Source: Naematelia aurantialba
Taxonomy: Eukaryota; Basidiomycota; Tremellomycetes; Tremellales; Naemateliaceae
Reading direction: 5' to 3'
Assembly (NCBI GenBank): GCA_021527695.1
Contig: JAKFAO010000008.1
Coordinates: 1,426,001-1,490,000 of the forward strand
Length of the DNA stretch: 64,000 nt
In this document: piece after piece, positions 24,403 to 35,597 of the stretch
How positions within the stretch are numbered: the first letter of the stretch is position 1
Layout: each line of letters starts with the position of its first letter
Program-made: the position numbers and the translations under genes
Notes under the pieces: generated by a model
What the model saw: the letters and a program-made list of their open reading frames with translations, nothing else
Told to the model about the DNA's origin: nothing
The model's database searches: none

Positions 24403-25537
24403 CTTGCGTCGCTTCCAATCTGTCCAGTCGAAGCGAGTCGGGTACAGACGACTTGGCCTCTCGTCGTGTGGAGAACAAGTGTGGTGGGGGTCGTCTCGTC
24501 GAGAGCGGTAGCACTTTTATACGTCTGCCGCTGAGATAGCTGACGTGCTCCCGCTGCTCCAAGCACGCAAGCGTCTCTTTGGTTATTGTTGCTGCTGTTC
24601 TCAGCAAATCCAGCACCCAAGCCCACATTTCGCCCACAGAGTGGCGATGGACTACCAACTCAATTTTTCTTCTTTTGGGACAGTTCCCGAAGGGTGCATC
24701 GGGTCGGAACGATCAAGGCACCGGCTCTTCGTCGGGGAATCCGGGAGTTGCCCGGTGAGACGATCGCCAAAGGAGGGTGTGTTTTTAATGGAGACTGTCA
24801 GGTACCATCAAAAGAGGAGGGCGATCATCACTCCACAGATGGGGAAGCGATGTACGTGGTGCAGATTGACGAGTAAGTCGACTAGAAGGGGGTTAGACTG
24901 TCCGTCGACTGGTTGGATATCGGCTTGGGCGGGGCGTGCGAAGCCTGCGTGAGGATGATTGGAAATTCGCAGGAACGGCAATATTCGGCCACTCTGCCTT
25001 ATTGCTCGGCGGTCACCACGTTCGACTTGCTCACCTCGTCGAGTTTGACCCAACTCCTCATCCGTTTGTCAGGCAACGACTGCGAATTGGGAATTATCCT
25101 GCAGGAATAAGGCAGAATCGGGCTGGAATAAGGCAGAGCGAAAGAGCAATAGGGCAGAGCGGAACAGGAATAAGGCAGACAGCCTGGAAATAAGGCAGAG
25201 CGGAGCAGCAATAAGGCAGAGCAAGACACGAGTTGGTCACTTTGAAGGCCCAGCCAGTCGAATTGGGCAGAGGGCGGCGCGTATTTGGGCGTTTGTCTAG
25301 CGGACACGGCCAAATGGCAGCATGAATTGCACATGGATGTGCTGCACCGTCGACACCTGCGAGGTATAAGAACGGCCCCGACATCTCGATCTTCCAGCAT
25401 CTCTCGGTCTCTCTCTAGTTCTGATCTCACAGAGCTTCCACCGCTTTCACCACTTCCACCACTTCCACCACTTCCACTACTTCCATTGCACAGAAACCAC
25501 GACACCCACAGCGAGCCATCACCACCCATCAACCACG
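24403..25537. promoter_or_regulatory. Divergent intergenic region between permease and PhnY-PhnZ gene
   Basis: A 1.1-kb spacer that must hold both promoters. From about 25097 to 25230 it contains six or so imperfect copies of a GGAATAAGGCAGAGC unit at 17-25 bp spacing. Closer to the rightward start (about 25436-25486) is a CCACTTCCA trinucleotide-like run, probably in the 5' UTR. No gene is seen. Confidence 0.55.
25097..25230. repeat. Imperfect tandem ATAAGGCAGAGC repeats upstream of the PhnY-PhnZ gene
   Basis: Six to seven copies of AATAAGGCAGA(G) are separated by short variable A/G-rich spacers, about 300-440 bp before the PhnY-PhnZ start codon. They could be a binding-site array or a decaying minisatellite. 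Confidence 0.8.
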
Positions 25538-28039
25538 ATGACGCAGTCGCCCACCTTTGATATCCCCTACGCCCTCACAGCGGCACAGGTCGCGTCGTTT
25601 CATGAGAACGGCTTCCTGATGCTGCCGGACGTTCTCACACCCGAACAGGTCAAGGACATGCAGGCGTGGTCGGCCGAGGTCAAGGGCTGGCCGAATAGGC
25701 TCGGCGAGCACATGCACTACGAAGAGACGCGTGCGGACGGGACAACTGGGCTTTGCAGGTGAGCTCGCCGTCGATTTCCGTCCCAAACTTTGCCAATCCC
25801 CGCACCAAGAACCACCTTGTCATTTCGTTTGCACCCGAAAGCTTTTCCCAGGTCCGGCGGCGATTTTGCCAGATAATGCCCCACCTATCGCGATGAGCGG
25901 CTGACGAGGCAGAACGGAAAACTACGTCAACTACCATAACGGCTTCAACGCGCTGTTCCGCGGCGAACGCCTCACAGGCCTCCTCAGTGAGCTGATGGCG
26001 GAACGCGCCGTGTTGTTCAAGGAGAAGGTGGGTCTTTCGCACCTGCGTGGGGCGGAGCTGGTACTGACTCGTCAGATCAACTACAAGGAAGCCGGCGGGT
26101 CTGGCGGGTTCGACGCACACATTGACGCTTCGTGAGTCCCTCTAGCTACGTGGTTACCGGATTGTCGTCGTCGGTGCATAGGGTCTCGACTGATCGTCCA
26201 GGGCGTACAATCACGCAGGCGCCAACAAACACCAAACCTTTCTCATGGCGGTCAACGACATGGACATGAGTAACGGTGAATCCGATCAAGGGGTTTTCGT
26301 TGTTATTGGGCGCTGACGACGCAATTTGCAGGATGCCTCGAAGTCGTTCCAGGATCTCATAAGATGACGATCCCACTGGCACCTAATAGGGTGAGTGCCC
26401 TCCTCCCTCCCACACCGTTCAACCCTGGCTACACCTCCCCAACCGTCCCACCTGGCTATACCTCCCCAACCGTCCAGCTCTTGCTAGACTGCCGTCCAAT
26501 TAACTCTAGCTACAACCGCCAAGCAGGTCAGGAGCCCCGGTGCGCGACTAACAAATCCAGTGCATAGACCCAGAGTGGGAGGCCAAACACACCTGGGTGC
26601 CGGTGCCCATGCCAGCTGGCGCGATGCTGGTATTTGGGTCGTACCTCGCCCATCGGTCCGGCGCGAACAGCAGTCCCAAGCCCCGCGCTGCCATTTACGC
26701 TACGGTCCGTGCTCCACCTCTGTCATCTCGTTCCCGTGGTTCCTTCCCCAGCCACTCGCACTCTGCCCGTGCTCCGGCTCCATTCGTTGCCTGCGCTCCT
26801 ATCTCCTCCCACACCCCCAATCATCTACTGTCGGTCTCACGTGTGCTCATGGAGTAGTACAACGGCGTGTCAGAGGGTGACAACCACGACGCGTACTACG
26901 TGCACAGACGGAAACTGTGGCCACCTACGTCCGAGCGCGTCCCGGGGGAAAAATACGCAGAGGGAGCGATGATTTGTATGTTTACCAGAGCCTCTTTACG
27001 CCCTTTGCCGCTATTTCGGACACGCTGACGTGCTATAGACGCTTGTGGGTCTGCCTCAACGGACGCGATTTAAGACTCGAGTCGCTGACATACTTAGACG
27101 GCTCGCCTATGAGCGGAGGCAAGGAATCTATCGCCGAGACCCTCTCGAGCGACAACAAGAAGCAAAGCATCACGTCGACCGTCACGGACCTCTTCCACCT
27201 GTTCCAAGCGTAAATCTAGCGTCTTGCTCCTAGTCATAATCCGTCGCTGACTGCTACGGTCTATAGCCAAGGCCAAGCAGGGTACATTGGCGAAGCCATC
27301 TCCCAGCTTGTACGTCTCCGGTCCATGTGAACACGAAGACGCATGACGGAGCTGAGACGGATCCTATAGGAGCACTCGCTACAAGCTGCCGAATCGGCGC
27401 GTCAGTCGGGCGCGGACGATGCAACCATCACCGCTGCACTGCTGCATGACATCGGCCAGTTTCTTCCGCACGCCGAGGCCAAGGAGATGATGCATGACGG
27501 GGCGAGCGTGGGGCGCAAGTCCCATGAGGCGGTGGGCGAAGTCTACCTCCGCCAGCTGGGCTTCCCCGAGAAAGTTTGCCAGCTCGTCGGCGCCCACGTT
27601 GTGGCCAAACGGTCCGTCGTCGCCTCACCCCGAATCACATTGGCATGCTGGCGCAAAGACGGGGAATGGATGAAGCTCACCCAGTGTCCAGATACCTGAC
27701 AGCGACTGAGCCTGGCTACCTTGACGCGCTGTCTTCGGCGTCAAAAGCCTCGCTCAAGTACCAGGTACGCCGCCTTGGCTCCCCTAGTAGATTCCCCCTT
27801 CCCTAGTAGATCTCCCCACTCTGTGGTCTCAGCTCAACTATAGCTCCAGAGCGAAAGCTGATGCGATGCAGGGCGGCCCATTCACCCCGCAGCAAGTCGA
27901 GGAGTTTGAGCAGGATCCGCTGTACAAGGAGAAGGTCGCGCTCAGGCTATGGGACGACCAAGCCAAGCGCACAGACATCAAGGCACCTGGTCTAGAGACG
28001 TTCCGGCCCATTGTTGAGAGAGCCCTGGCGGGGCAGTGA
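25538..28039 (+). CDS. Fused PhnY-PhnZ-type protein: Fe/2OG aminophosphonate hydroxylase + HD di-iron oxygenase
   Basis: Predicted bifunctional enzyme of 476 aa. PhnY hydroxylates 2-aminoethylphosphonate at C1; PhnZ then cleaves the C-P bond to glycine and phosphate. Thirteen exons keep one frame: 25538-25758, 25913-26027, 26076-26131, 26202-26275, 26332-26390, 26561-26704, 26858-26975, 27039-27044 (6 nt), 27098-27209, 27267-27309, 27370-27611, 27692-27764, 27872-28039. Residues 1-265 are a PhyH fold with H127-x-D129 (DAHIDAS), distal H206 (LAHRSGAN) and R217 as the likely 2-oxoglutarate ligand. Residues 295-476 are an HD domain with Y308, E311, H318, H342-D343 (LLHDIGQ), H368, H392, K396 and D449. 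Their spacing matches the PhnZ metal and lid residues as I remember them. GGPF and LRLWDDQAK near the end are also PhnZ-like. No targeting signal is seen, so it is probably cytosolic. Substrate is inferred from family. Confidence 0.9.
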
Positions 28040-28440
28040 CGGGGTGACGGCGGAGCGAGAGCCGGATAGCGGGGGAGCAGAAGAGCAGAGAACCAGAGGT
28101 GGTCGAGCTATATTGTACTGTACACGATGTACGGATGTTCCCGTCTAGTCTCGATCGCGTACCGCAGCAATGTCTTGGCGTTTGGCCTTCGTTTGTGAAA
28201 TCTGGTTGGTCAGTGTTCAGGTGTACAAATCCAACACGAGACGGATATCTAATCGCGCATGCGGTGTTGCACGGAGACCTGAAAAGCGGTGTTGAACGTT
28301 GTCAACAAAGCTGGGAGGTCTGTTGTACATCTCATCTGACTTACGCCTGCGACGGAAACCTCCACCTCGATAGCATACCCCCAGGGTGGTCAGGTGTACG
28401 GTTGAGATTGAGGACGGCGGGCCTAGCTTGGGAGGGAGAG
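28040..28440. other. Intergenic region between PhnY-PhnZ gene and Zn2Cys6 regulator
   Basis: A 401-bp spacer between two rightward genes. No element recognised. Confidence 0.5.
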
Positions 28441-31400
28441 ATGTCTTCGCGTCACAGTGGGTGCGACGCCGCGTTGGCCGGACTCTGCTGATGCCTCTTC
28501 GCCTGTAGGACCATTAGCAAGGTATGTCCAGGGCTTGCACGAGCCAGCATCCATTGGCGCTTATGATCAACTCATGTCAGAGGCGACGCATGCAAGGCTT
28601 GCAAAGCGCGCAAAATAGTGAGGGCACATCTCAACGTCCCTCTCTCCCTCGTTGTCACTGCTGTCATCATTCGCAGCCCGCTGCTGACTCGCGAAGCGGT
28701 GTCCCGGCGAGCGCCCGACATGCACCAACTGCGTCAAGAAGAAGCAGCAGTGCATTTATACCCGGCCAGAAGACTCCATCACTCCCCCCGACACCGAGTA
28801 CTCGTCTTACCCCGTAGAGCCCTCGCTCAATCCTCCTCCCACAGCTCATGGGAACCCGCCCTCCGCTCGAGCACACCGCTTGTCCGAATCAACGGCGTCC
28901 GTGTTGACGCCGGCTGCCGCTGCGGCGGCCCCAGATCCCACTCCCCATTTGTCCAGCTTTGACGGCTTCGATGGCTTGCCAAGCCACCTTCCGCTGCCTC
29001 CGGCCACTTCACGAGGCATGGACGTGGACCATATGGGTCCGTACTCGGGAGTGGGAGGAGCAGGGCACATGAGCGGGGCGACGGGATCGGGTTACGATGC
29101 AGCCAGTCACTTTGGCTTCGTATCGCTCATGGGCATCGATGGCGGGCAGGGCGATCAGCAGATGCCCGCAGAGTGGGCCGACGTGGACCTCCATGCATTG
29201 TTGGGCGATGTCGCGGCATCGGCAAACGCCAACTCGGGCACAAGCAGCCCCAAGGCGACTGTCACAGAGACCGAGCGTGATCATCTGTGCGTCTCAACCA
29301 CCACTCCCCTCAACGGACAAACAAACACCTCATCCCTATCCTTCCCCTGGACCGCCCCGCCGGTTTCCCGCAGTGGCGCGACTCTCCTTCATGTCAGAGC
29401 TGACGGGCATGGGACGCAGGGTATGGCTGTTCTTCACCAACCAGCGCGTGTTTGGCCTCGAGATGCACATTGCGACGTTCTACGCCTCGCTGCATTCCCC
29501 CGAACCAGCGATGCAGCCCCACCCTTGTCTCCTCAATGCCATGGTAAGGTCTACTCCCTCTTACTCCTGGTGTGGGGTGCGAAATCCGAGGGCCAAGGGG
29601 TTGACGGACTGTAGTACCTCGTGACGTGTCGTGCATCGACGTCTGCTTCGCTTCGCAAGCGGGAGGTCGAGTTCTTTGAAGCGGCCCGTCTGGGGCTGAA
29701 CGATGCGATCGGGAGAGACGAACGGCTGTTTGACGCCGTACGAGCTGGAACACTGGTTTCGACGTGGCTGTTCAATAAAGGCAGGTTTCCCGAGGTGCGC
29801 TCTTGCCCCATAATCGTGCTTGTATCCTGGATCTTCACTGAGAAACATGGCAGGCTGTCGCCATCATGGGCCTAACGACCCGGTAAGCACGTCTCACCTT
29901 GGGGCCAGTTGGCCGTCTATGCGAGTCTCGTTGACACCCTCAGGACGGCGTCGGCATGCGGTCTCGATGACATCCCTTCCTCGTCCTACCGGCCGCTACC
30001 ACAACGGCGGCGAACACTCGAACATCACGTCAGCGTCTACCTGCCTCCCCCGGAAAGTCAGATCGAGCTTGCAGAGCGGATATACGCCTTGTAAGTTCAC
30101 GTCGGCGTTCGCGGCCGCTGTACTGGATCTCTCCCTCTCGTCTCTCTCACTCTCTCTCCTCCAGTCTCAGGCTTATACTCCCCAGTTGGGCGATATTCCT
30201 CGTAGATCGGTGTGCGACCACTGCGGAAGATTGGGGCGCTGGTTTCCACCTCTCGCGTATCAAGACCCCGTTGCCAAGGCCTTGGTCCGAGTACGAGACG
30301 GTGAGCCCATCTCGCGCTCCCCTAGCATCCTAGTGAGCATTAGTTGATGCTGTTATCGGGGATAGGGAGACCCTCACTTGATAAGTTGTGAAGAGCGGAT
30401 CCAGGACGTCTTTCGTCTGCCGTCTAAACCTGAAGAACCACAAACTAAATGCGACAAAGATCACTCTGTGGACCTGTACGTATCATCTGCCTGCCCGCCA
30501 CACATGCATCTTGAGATACAGAGCATCTGCCGAGTCGACGGGGTCAGAGTCGATGGGGTTGGCTCGACTGAGATTTGCGCTGACTCGGGCGAATAGTGGC
30601 CTCATCGTCAAGGCCGTGACGATCATGCATCGCGCCTCGCTGGTACGGTGCAGCTCTGATCCCGAGGAGGCACACACGGTTCGCCATGCAATCGACGAGT
30701 TTGCCAGGTCGTTGCACGTGTCGCTCCGGGCTGTGGGCATGGATGAGCGAGGCAATAAAAGCATCTCGTCGAGGACAGCGACAATTGTATGTCATCTCTG
30801 ATCGCCCCTGCACCACTGGCCTCTGCACCACTCGCCCTGCTACCTTCTGCTCTCCTCTTGAAATTATGTTCTGCAGCAATGAGTGTCCACGTGTATCTCA
30901 AGAAACCAGGCCTGATTGCGCCCAGCGGGAGTAGTCGAGGGAAAGAGTATCGCTCAAGCATCGTAGCAATTCCTGATCATGGGCGCCGAGATGAACCTCC
31001 TCGACAACGACTCGGACGAGATACCCAATGAGGGGTCGCTCGCTGCAGTGAGGAGGATGCTCGGCGTCATGCACCTGTCTGGCGATGCGGTCACAGGTGA
31101 CGTTAGCTTGTTCATCATCATGTACGTGTAGCTGCGGCCTATTTCTCCGCGCTTTCCTCTCTACTACTTTGCATCCTTCCGTCCCGGAATCTGGTCCAAG
31201 AGCCCTCCCTGTCTACTCTTCTACATCCCGTCGTCTCTGCCTGGCAGCTGGCGGCGGAACTGTCACTCTCTCCTTTGGACGGGCAGGGCGTCATCTGACG
31301 TCGGAGATGGACATGAACGCGCTGATACGTACAGAATATGGGTCGAGATGTCGAGGATCCTGGTTATAGAGGCACGGAGACTGGAGCGGATCGGCCAGGC

Positions 31401-31651
31401 ATTCGGTATGTCCACTTTTGCTGCGATGTCCTTCATTCTCGGTCGTGCACAGATTCTCGGTCGTGCACAATCGCCATCCTCGAACAGTGTCTGCCTTGTT
31501 TATCACTTTTCACCTGATCCAAACACCACACTACGACTCGTGCGAGCACCAGCTGAAACGTTCTGTGGTAGAGGCAGCATCGGTGTTTGCAGATGTGGAC
31601 TTTATCATCGCTGCACTGCGCAGGCAGGGCAAGCGATTATCTCTTGCGTGA
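28441..31651 (+). CDS. Zn2Cys6 (binuclear zinc cluster) transcription factor
   Basis: A nuclear regulator of the Gal4 class. The N-terminus is assembled from exons 28441-28456 (16 nt), 28509-28521 (13 nt), 28581-28617 (37 nt) and one starting at 28697. They read MSSRHRPLARG, then a cluster with spacing C-x2-C-x6-C-x6-C-x2-C-x6-C (CKAC, RCPGERPTC, TNC, QQC). A Pro/Ser/Ala-rich linker follows to about 29290. The regulatory domain then begins with ELTGMGRRVWLFFTNQRVFGLEMHIATFYASLH and continues with DERLFDAVRAGTLVSTWLF, FWAIFLVDRC and, near the end, RILVIEARRLERIGQAFG and VFADVDFIIAALRR, before TGA at 31649-31651. The 30300-31300 part has several small exons that I could not fix. It lies directly downstream of the PhnY-PhnZ gene in the same direction, so it is a candidate local regulator (inference). 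Confidence 0.85.
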
Positions 31652-32431
31652 GCTGTCCTGATTCTCGCTCGCGTGCGGAGACCTGTTCGGTCCTCGCCCC
31701 GCTGGTGCACGGCCTGAAGGTCGAGGAGTCTGGAAGGTCGAGGAGTTTAGAAGGTCGAGGAGCGGAGAACGGGGGGATTATGTGAGCAAGGCTGATGTCG
31801 TAGCGCGTTCCAAGCGGACAAAGTCGCAGAGTGGAGAGAAGGCAAGGTTGCCGGGATAGAGTGGAACACTGGTCGCATGTGATCGTGCATCCGTGCATGA
31901 GTCGCGGCATGTTGCTCATCACGTTGCTGGTTGTGTCGCTAGTCGCTAGTGATGGCGCCAGTTATACTGTATCATTAGATACCACGGGCAAGGGCAGTGA
32001 CCATGTGCGTTCACTAGCAGGTTACCAGTCACCAGCGGACTCGTAGTCGCCAGTCATCTGGGTGGAGTTGGAGCCGCGCTGGATCGGCACAGTGGGCAGT
32101 CCATTGCAACGTCTTGGATCGAGATGTACGGTCCACACTCTATCCATGCATATGCATACGCAGCGCCACACTGCTGATTCCTAGCAGTCTTCACCTCAGC
32201 GCGTCATTCTGTGCATTGTCTTCTTTACAAGGCGGTCTCAGCAAGGCGGTCTAAGCAAAGTGGTCTACGCAAAGGGTCTAAAGGTGGTACAGTACAAGCA
32301 AGATGGCACTGATCAAGCGAGTCGGGTATACTACACTGCGTTCCTCGTCTGTCGCGCATCGTTAAGAATAACGGTCAATGACTCCTGGCCCATCATTCGT
32401 TATACCTTGCTTTGCGAGCGGTACCAAGTGC
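31652..32431. other. Convergent intergenic region
   Basis: The 3' ends of the Zn2Cys6 and RTA1 genes meet here. At about 31717-31762 there are three copies of an AAGGTCGAGGAG word. The remainder shows no coding or RNA signal. Confidence 0.5.
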
Positions 32432-34882
32432 TCAACGGCGGAGAGGAAATCGAATCGGAACTGCAAACAATCTTCGACCCAGTGCGACACCAGGATGAAT
32501 CAGCACGTACGCCCAGACCAGAATGGCCTGTTTCGGGACATGATCAGCTTATTACTACACGTTGGCTAGAGGGCATGTAGGGCAGGGGATTATGAGCGAG
32601 AGCCAACGAGCAGAGAACAAATGGCAAGAAGGAAGGAGCAAGGGCAAAGAAGTAGAGAGCAAAGGCCAAATGACGGAGCAAGGGCCAAGAGAAGGAGCAA
32701 GGAGCAAGGAGCAAGGAGCAAGGAGCAAGGAGCAAGGAGCAAGGAGCAAGGAGCAAGGAGCAAGGAGACGGACGCACCATGAGCAGCGCGTCCAATCCCA
32801 GGAACAAAGGCTCGTTGGTGGCAACTGGCCCGCTCCAGCCATTTGAGAGCTCGATGGATCGGTACACAGAACTGCGGCGGTCAGTCGGCAGTCGCATCAG
32901 CCAGCTTGGGCAGGCGCAGCGGCCAGAGGGTAGAGCTCAGCATTAGGTTCCAGGGCAACCTTGTGTGCATTTGGGGGAAACCTGTAGGCCTCTCGAGAAG
33001 GGAGGGGAGGGGACAAGACTCACCGGACGATAATGAGCAGCGTGGAAAGGATGATCATGGCCACCATCAAGTCGGTCATGCGCCGCGATATCGTCACTAC
33101 CGCCGGTTGCTGCTGTCGAGGCACAGCCGGCATGGACTCGTAAGACGCATTCTGCTTGGCAATGAGCTCAAGGTCCACGTTCCGGCCAAGCCTAGTGCGA
33201 TCGGCGGCGCTGGGGCCGGCGCTGGAGCTGGGACCAACGTCACTGAGTTCGTTGATGCTTGGCGATGATGGGGGAGATTTATCGCGCTTCGTTCGGCAGC
33301 AGGTCTTGCCGAAGAGATCGACCTGGCGGTGGACGGGGAGATCTTTGTGCCGCCTGTACAGGAATTCACCGAGTACAACGACGTATACAACGGTGACGAC
33401 GACTGCGGGGTTTCAGCACCTGCTTTACTTGGTGCTGGGGACAAGGACGACTGGAGACCAGGAGACAGGGGCAGACGACACGGATGAACCGAGACAATAG
33501 GTGAAGAGAGCCGGATGAATGAGACATCGCGGAGGGAGGGCCAAGGGAGGCAACGCAGACAGAGGGAGACAACGCAGAAGAGGGGCAACATCGGGTAGGG
33601 TAGACATCCATGGAGAAGGGAAGGTAACATGGGAGAGGTGAGAACAAAGTAGTGGGACGAACAGGGAGGACAACGCATCATGGGAGAGACAACGCACGCT
33701 GAAGAATCACGCCAGCAGTCATGACCTTGGCCCCTTTGTCCGAATCGACAGTCGTATCAGCCGTCCCGGCCCATCCTCCTCCCGCAGCCTGGACGATAAG
33801 GCACAGGAAATCAGACATCATAAAGGCGATTGCTAGCGACTTGGGCGTAAGGGAGCAGTATCTGTTTCTGCGCGGGTCAGCGATGCGGGCTTCAGGCGTC
33901 GAGGTGAGGCATTGCACAGAGGCGAGCGGAGGTGGGGAGACTTGCCCTGTTGCGGTGACTAGCCTACAGAGGAGTCAGTTCGTCGCTCAAAACTGTGAAA
34001 CAAGTGGAACAAGTAAGATGGTGCCTCAATACGTTGGTACGTCGGTATCTGGGAGGATGTGGCGTAGCAGAAGTGGTGCGTCGGAGAGTGGAAATGGATA
34101 CGGAGTTGAAGCTCGACTCACTTGCCTAGCAGGATGTAGTTGGCTGCCGAGAACAACGTCGGGGAGATGACGGTGCAGCAGATCCTGCCCCCTGTAAGCC
34201 TCGTACTCCTTGATGTGCTCAACTGAGGCAAAGGAAGGACGCACTGAGCGATGAAGGAATTATGGTTGTCGGTCCACATGCCGCCGTAGTTTGACTCCCA
34301 CACCGTCGACTTTATTGACCAGACTCGCGATGCCCACTGATAGCGGTCAGGGTCAGCGGGGCGCTGCATATTTAGGTACAATGTGCTCACACCGACTGCC
34401 TCGCCCAGGGTTCCAAGGCCGAGCGTTGGCAGAGCCCACCATGTGCGCCAGTAGACGCCGAGCATGACGTGGCAGACTGGGCATGTTAGTTAAGCCCACA
34501 TCCTCAGCCAGGATGGGTGCAAGGCATAGCAAGCCAGGATATTTTCAATGGAAAGGGGGCTCGTAGACAGCCAACGAATGGCCACGATGCGGTGCTTCGA
34601 GAAAGCACGTACAGGTCGCGACGGCGAAAGCCACCAGAAACCTGCTCTCATTAGAGGATGACGACTTTGGCATATGGGCTCAACGAACGTATATGTCGCC
34701 CAGCTGGTCAGGAGGTACCCATAGTCGCTGTACTCGACGTTGCCAGTGACGAGATTCACAGACCCGTTGTTATAGTTGCACGCGACGGAGAAGGTCGTCT
34801 CCCCCAACGTCGAGTTGTAGAACACACCTGGCGTCTCAGCTCACGTCCACCTCGATCCTCGAGCCTGCAACTTACAGTCCAT
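32432..34882 (-). CDS. RTA1-like seven-transmembrane protein
   Basis: A multi-spanning membrane protein of the fungal lipid-translocating exporter family (Rta1/Rsb1), linked to lipid flipping and resistance to amphipathic drugs. The coding region begins with a 7-nt exon, ATGGACT (34882-34876), joined to GT GTG TTC TAC to give MDCVFYNSTL. The Cys/Asn-rich extracellular start resembles the family. TM segments follow, with YSDYGYLLTSWATY, HVMLGVYWRTWWALPTLGLGTLGEAVG and WASRVWSIKS (RTA1 core), ISPTLFSAANYILLG, a QAAGGG-containing helix and KVMTAGVILQ. A Pro/Ser-rich hydrophilic loop precedes the last two helices. The final exon 32527-32432 encodes AILVWAYVLIHPGVALGRR and ends in TGA. Two introns of about 250 nt (near 33450-33700 and 32528-32780) are CT-rich in the sense strand and contain tandem repeats. 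Confidence 0.88.
32694..32767. repeat. 7-bp tandem repeat (AGCAAGG) in the last RTA1 intron
   Basis: Ten or so perfect head-to-tail copies of AGCAAGG lie inside the last intron of the minus-strand RTA1 gene. The transcript therefore carries repeated CCTTGCT. Confidence 0.9.
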
Positions 34883-35597
34883 CTTGATTTATGATCGATA
34901 TCTGTATCAGAGTATGTTTGAGGGTGTGATGGACGATTTGATTCTGAAGTTCGGTCTGGGCGGTATGAGCCCTCACTGGCGGGCCTTCTTATACACAAAG
35001 TCCTCATGTCGTTTCAAGCGACCGCCGACCCGAAAGGCAGTACACTCGAGCCGGTGACCGCAAGGAGACGCATGCCGTCAGCCCGCATCCGAGAGAGATC
35101 TCTTCGATCACCGATAGGCGCAGTGGAGGCACAGCGATATTGACGCCTCCTTTCACGGTCAGCGAACCTCTGGATCTCGGCGACCGAGCGCCATACCGGC
35201 GGTAACTCACCACGCCGCCATGCCGCGTGTCTGGGCTTTCTGGAGCTTCGTATGGGAATTGCTGCCGTCTTGGCATGCCGAAGGGCGGCCATATCAGGCC
35301 GCTGGCTGTCTCTGGTGTGTGTCATCGAGCGAGAGATGTCGATGTAGGGCAGGGCTGAGAAGATATCTAATCAGCAAAACAGGCGCGCCGGGGAAATCAC
35401 TCGAATAGGCCTGCATAAATCACCGACGAGCCTAAACACAGCCACTTTGTGGAGCCCCACCGGTAACCGTCACATGCTCATATGCTGAGCAGCTACCTAC
35501 GCAGCGTCTCTCTCTCTTACTGGACCATCAACTATTCATCATTCTCTGCAGCTCATCTGCAAGTATCAATATCTAAGCAGCGCTGAACGGAAGCAAC
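34883..35597. promoter_or_regulatory. Divergent region between RTA1-like and dienelactone hydrolase genes
   Basis: A 715-bp spacer between two divergent start codons. No ORF with family similarity and no repeat recognised. Confidence 0.45.

Noticed and set aside
25538..28039. PhnY and PhnZ as two separate genes
   Set aside because: No stop codon, promoter or new ATG is needed between them; splice phases give one frame from 25538 to 28039. Transcript data could still overturn this.
32260..32580. Plus-strand ORF overlapping the RTA1 3' end
   Set aside because: Its right part is antisense to the last RTA1 exon, and there is no family similarity.
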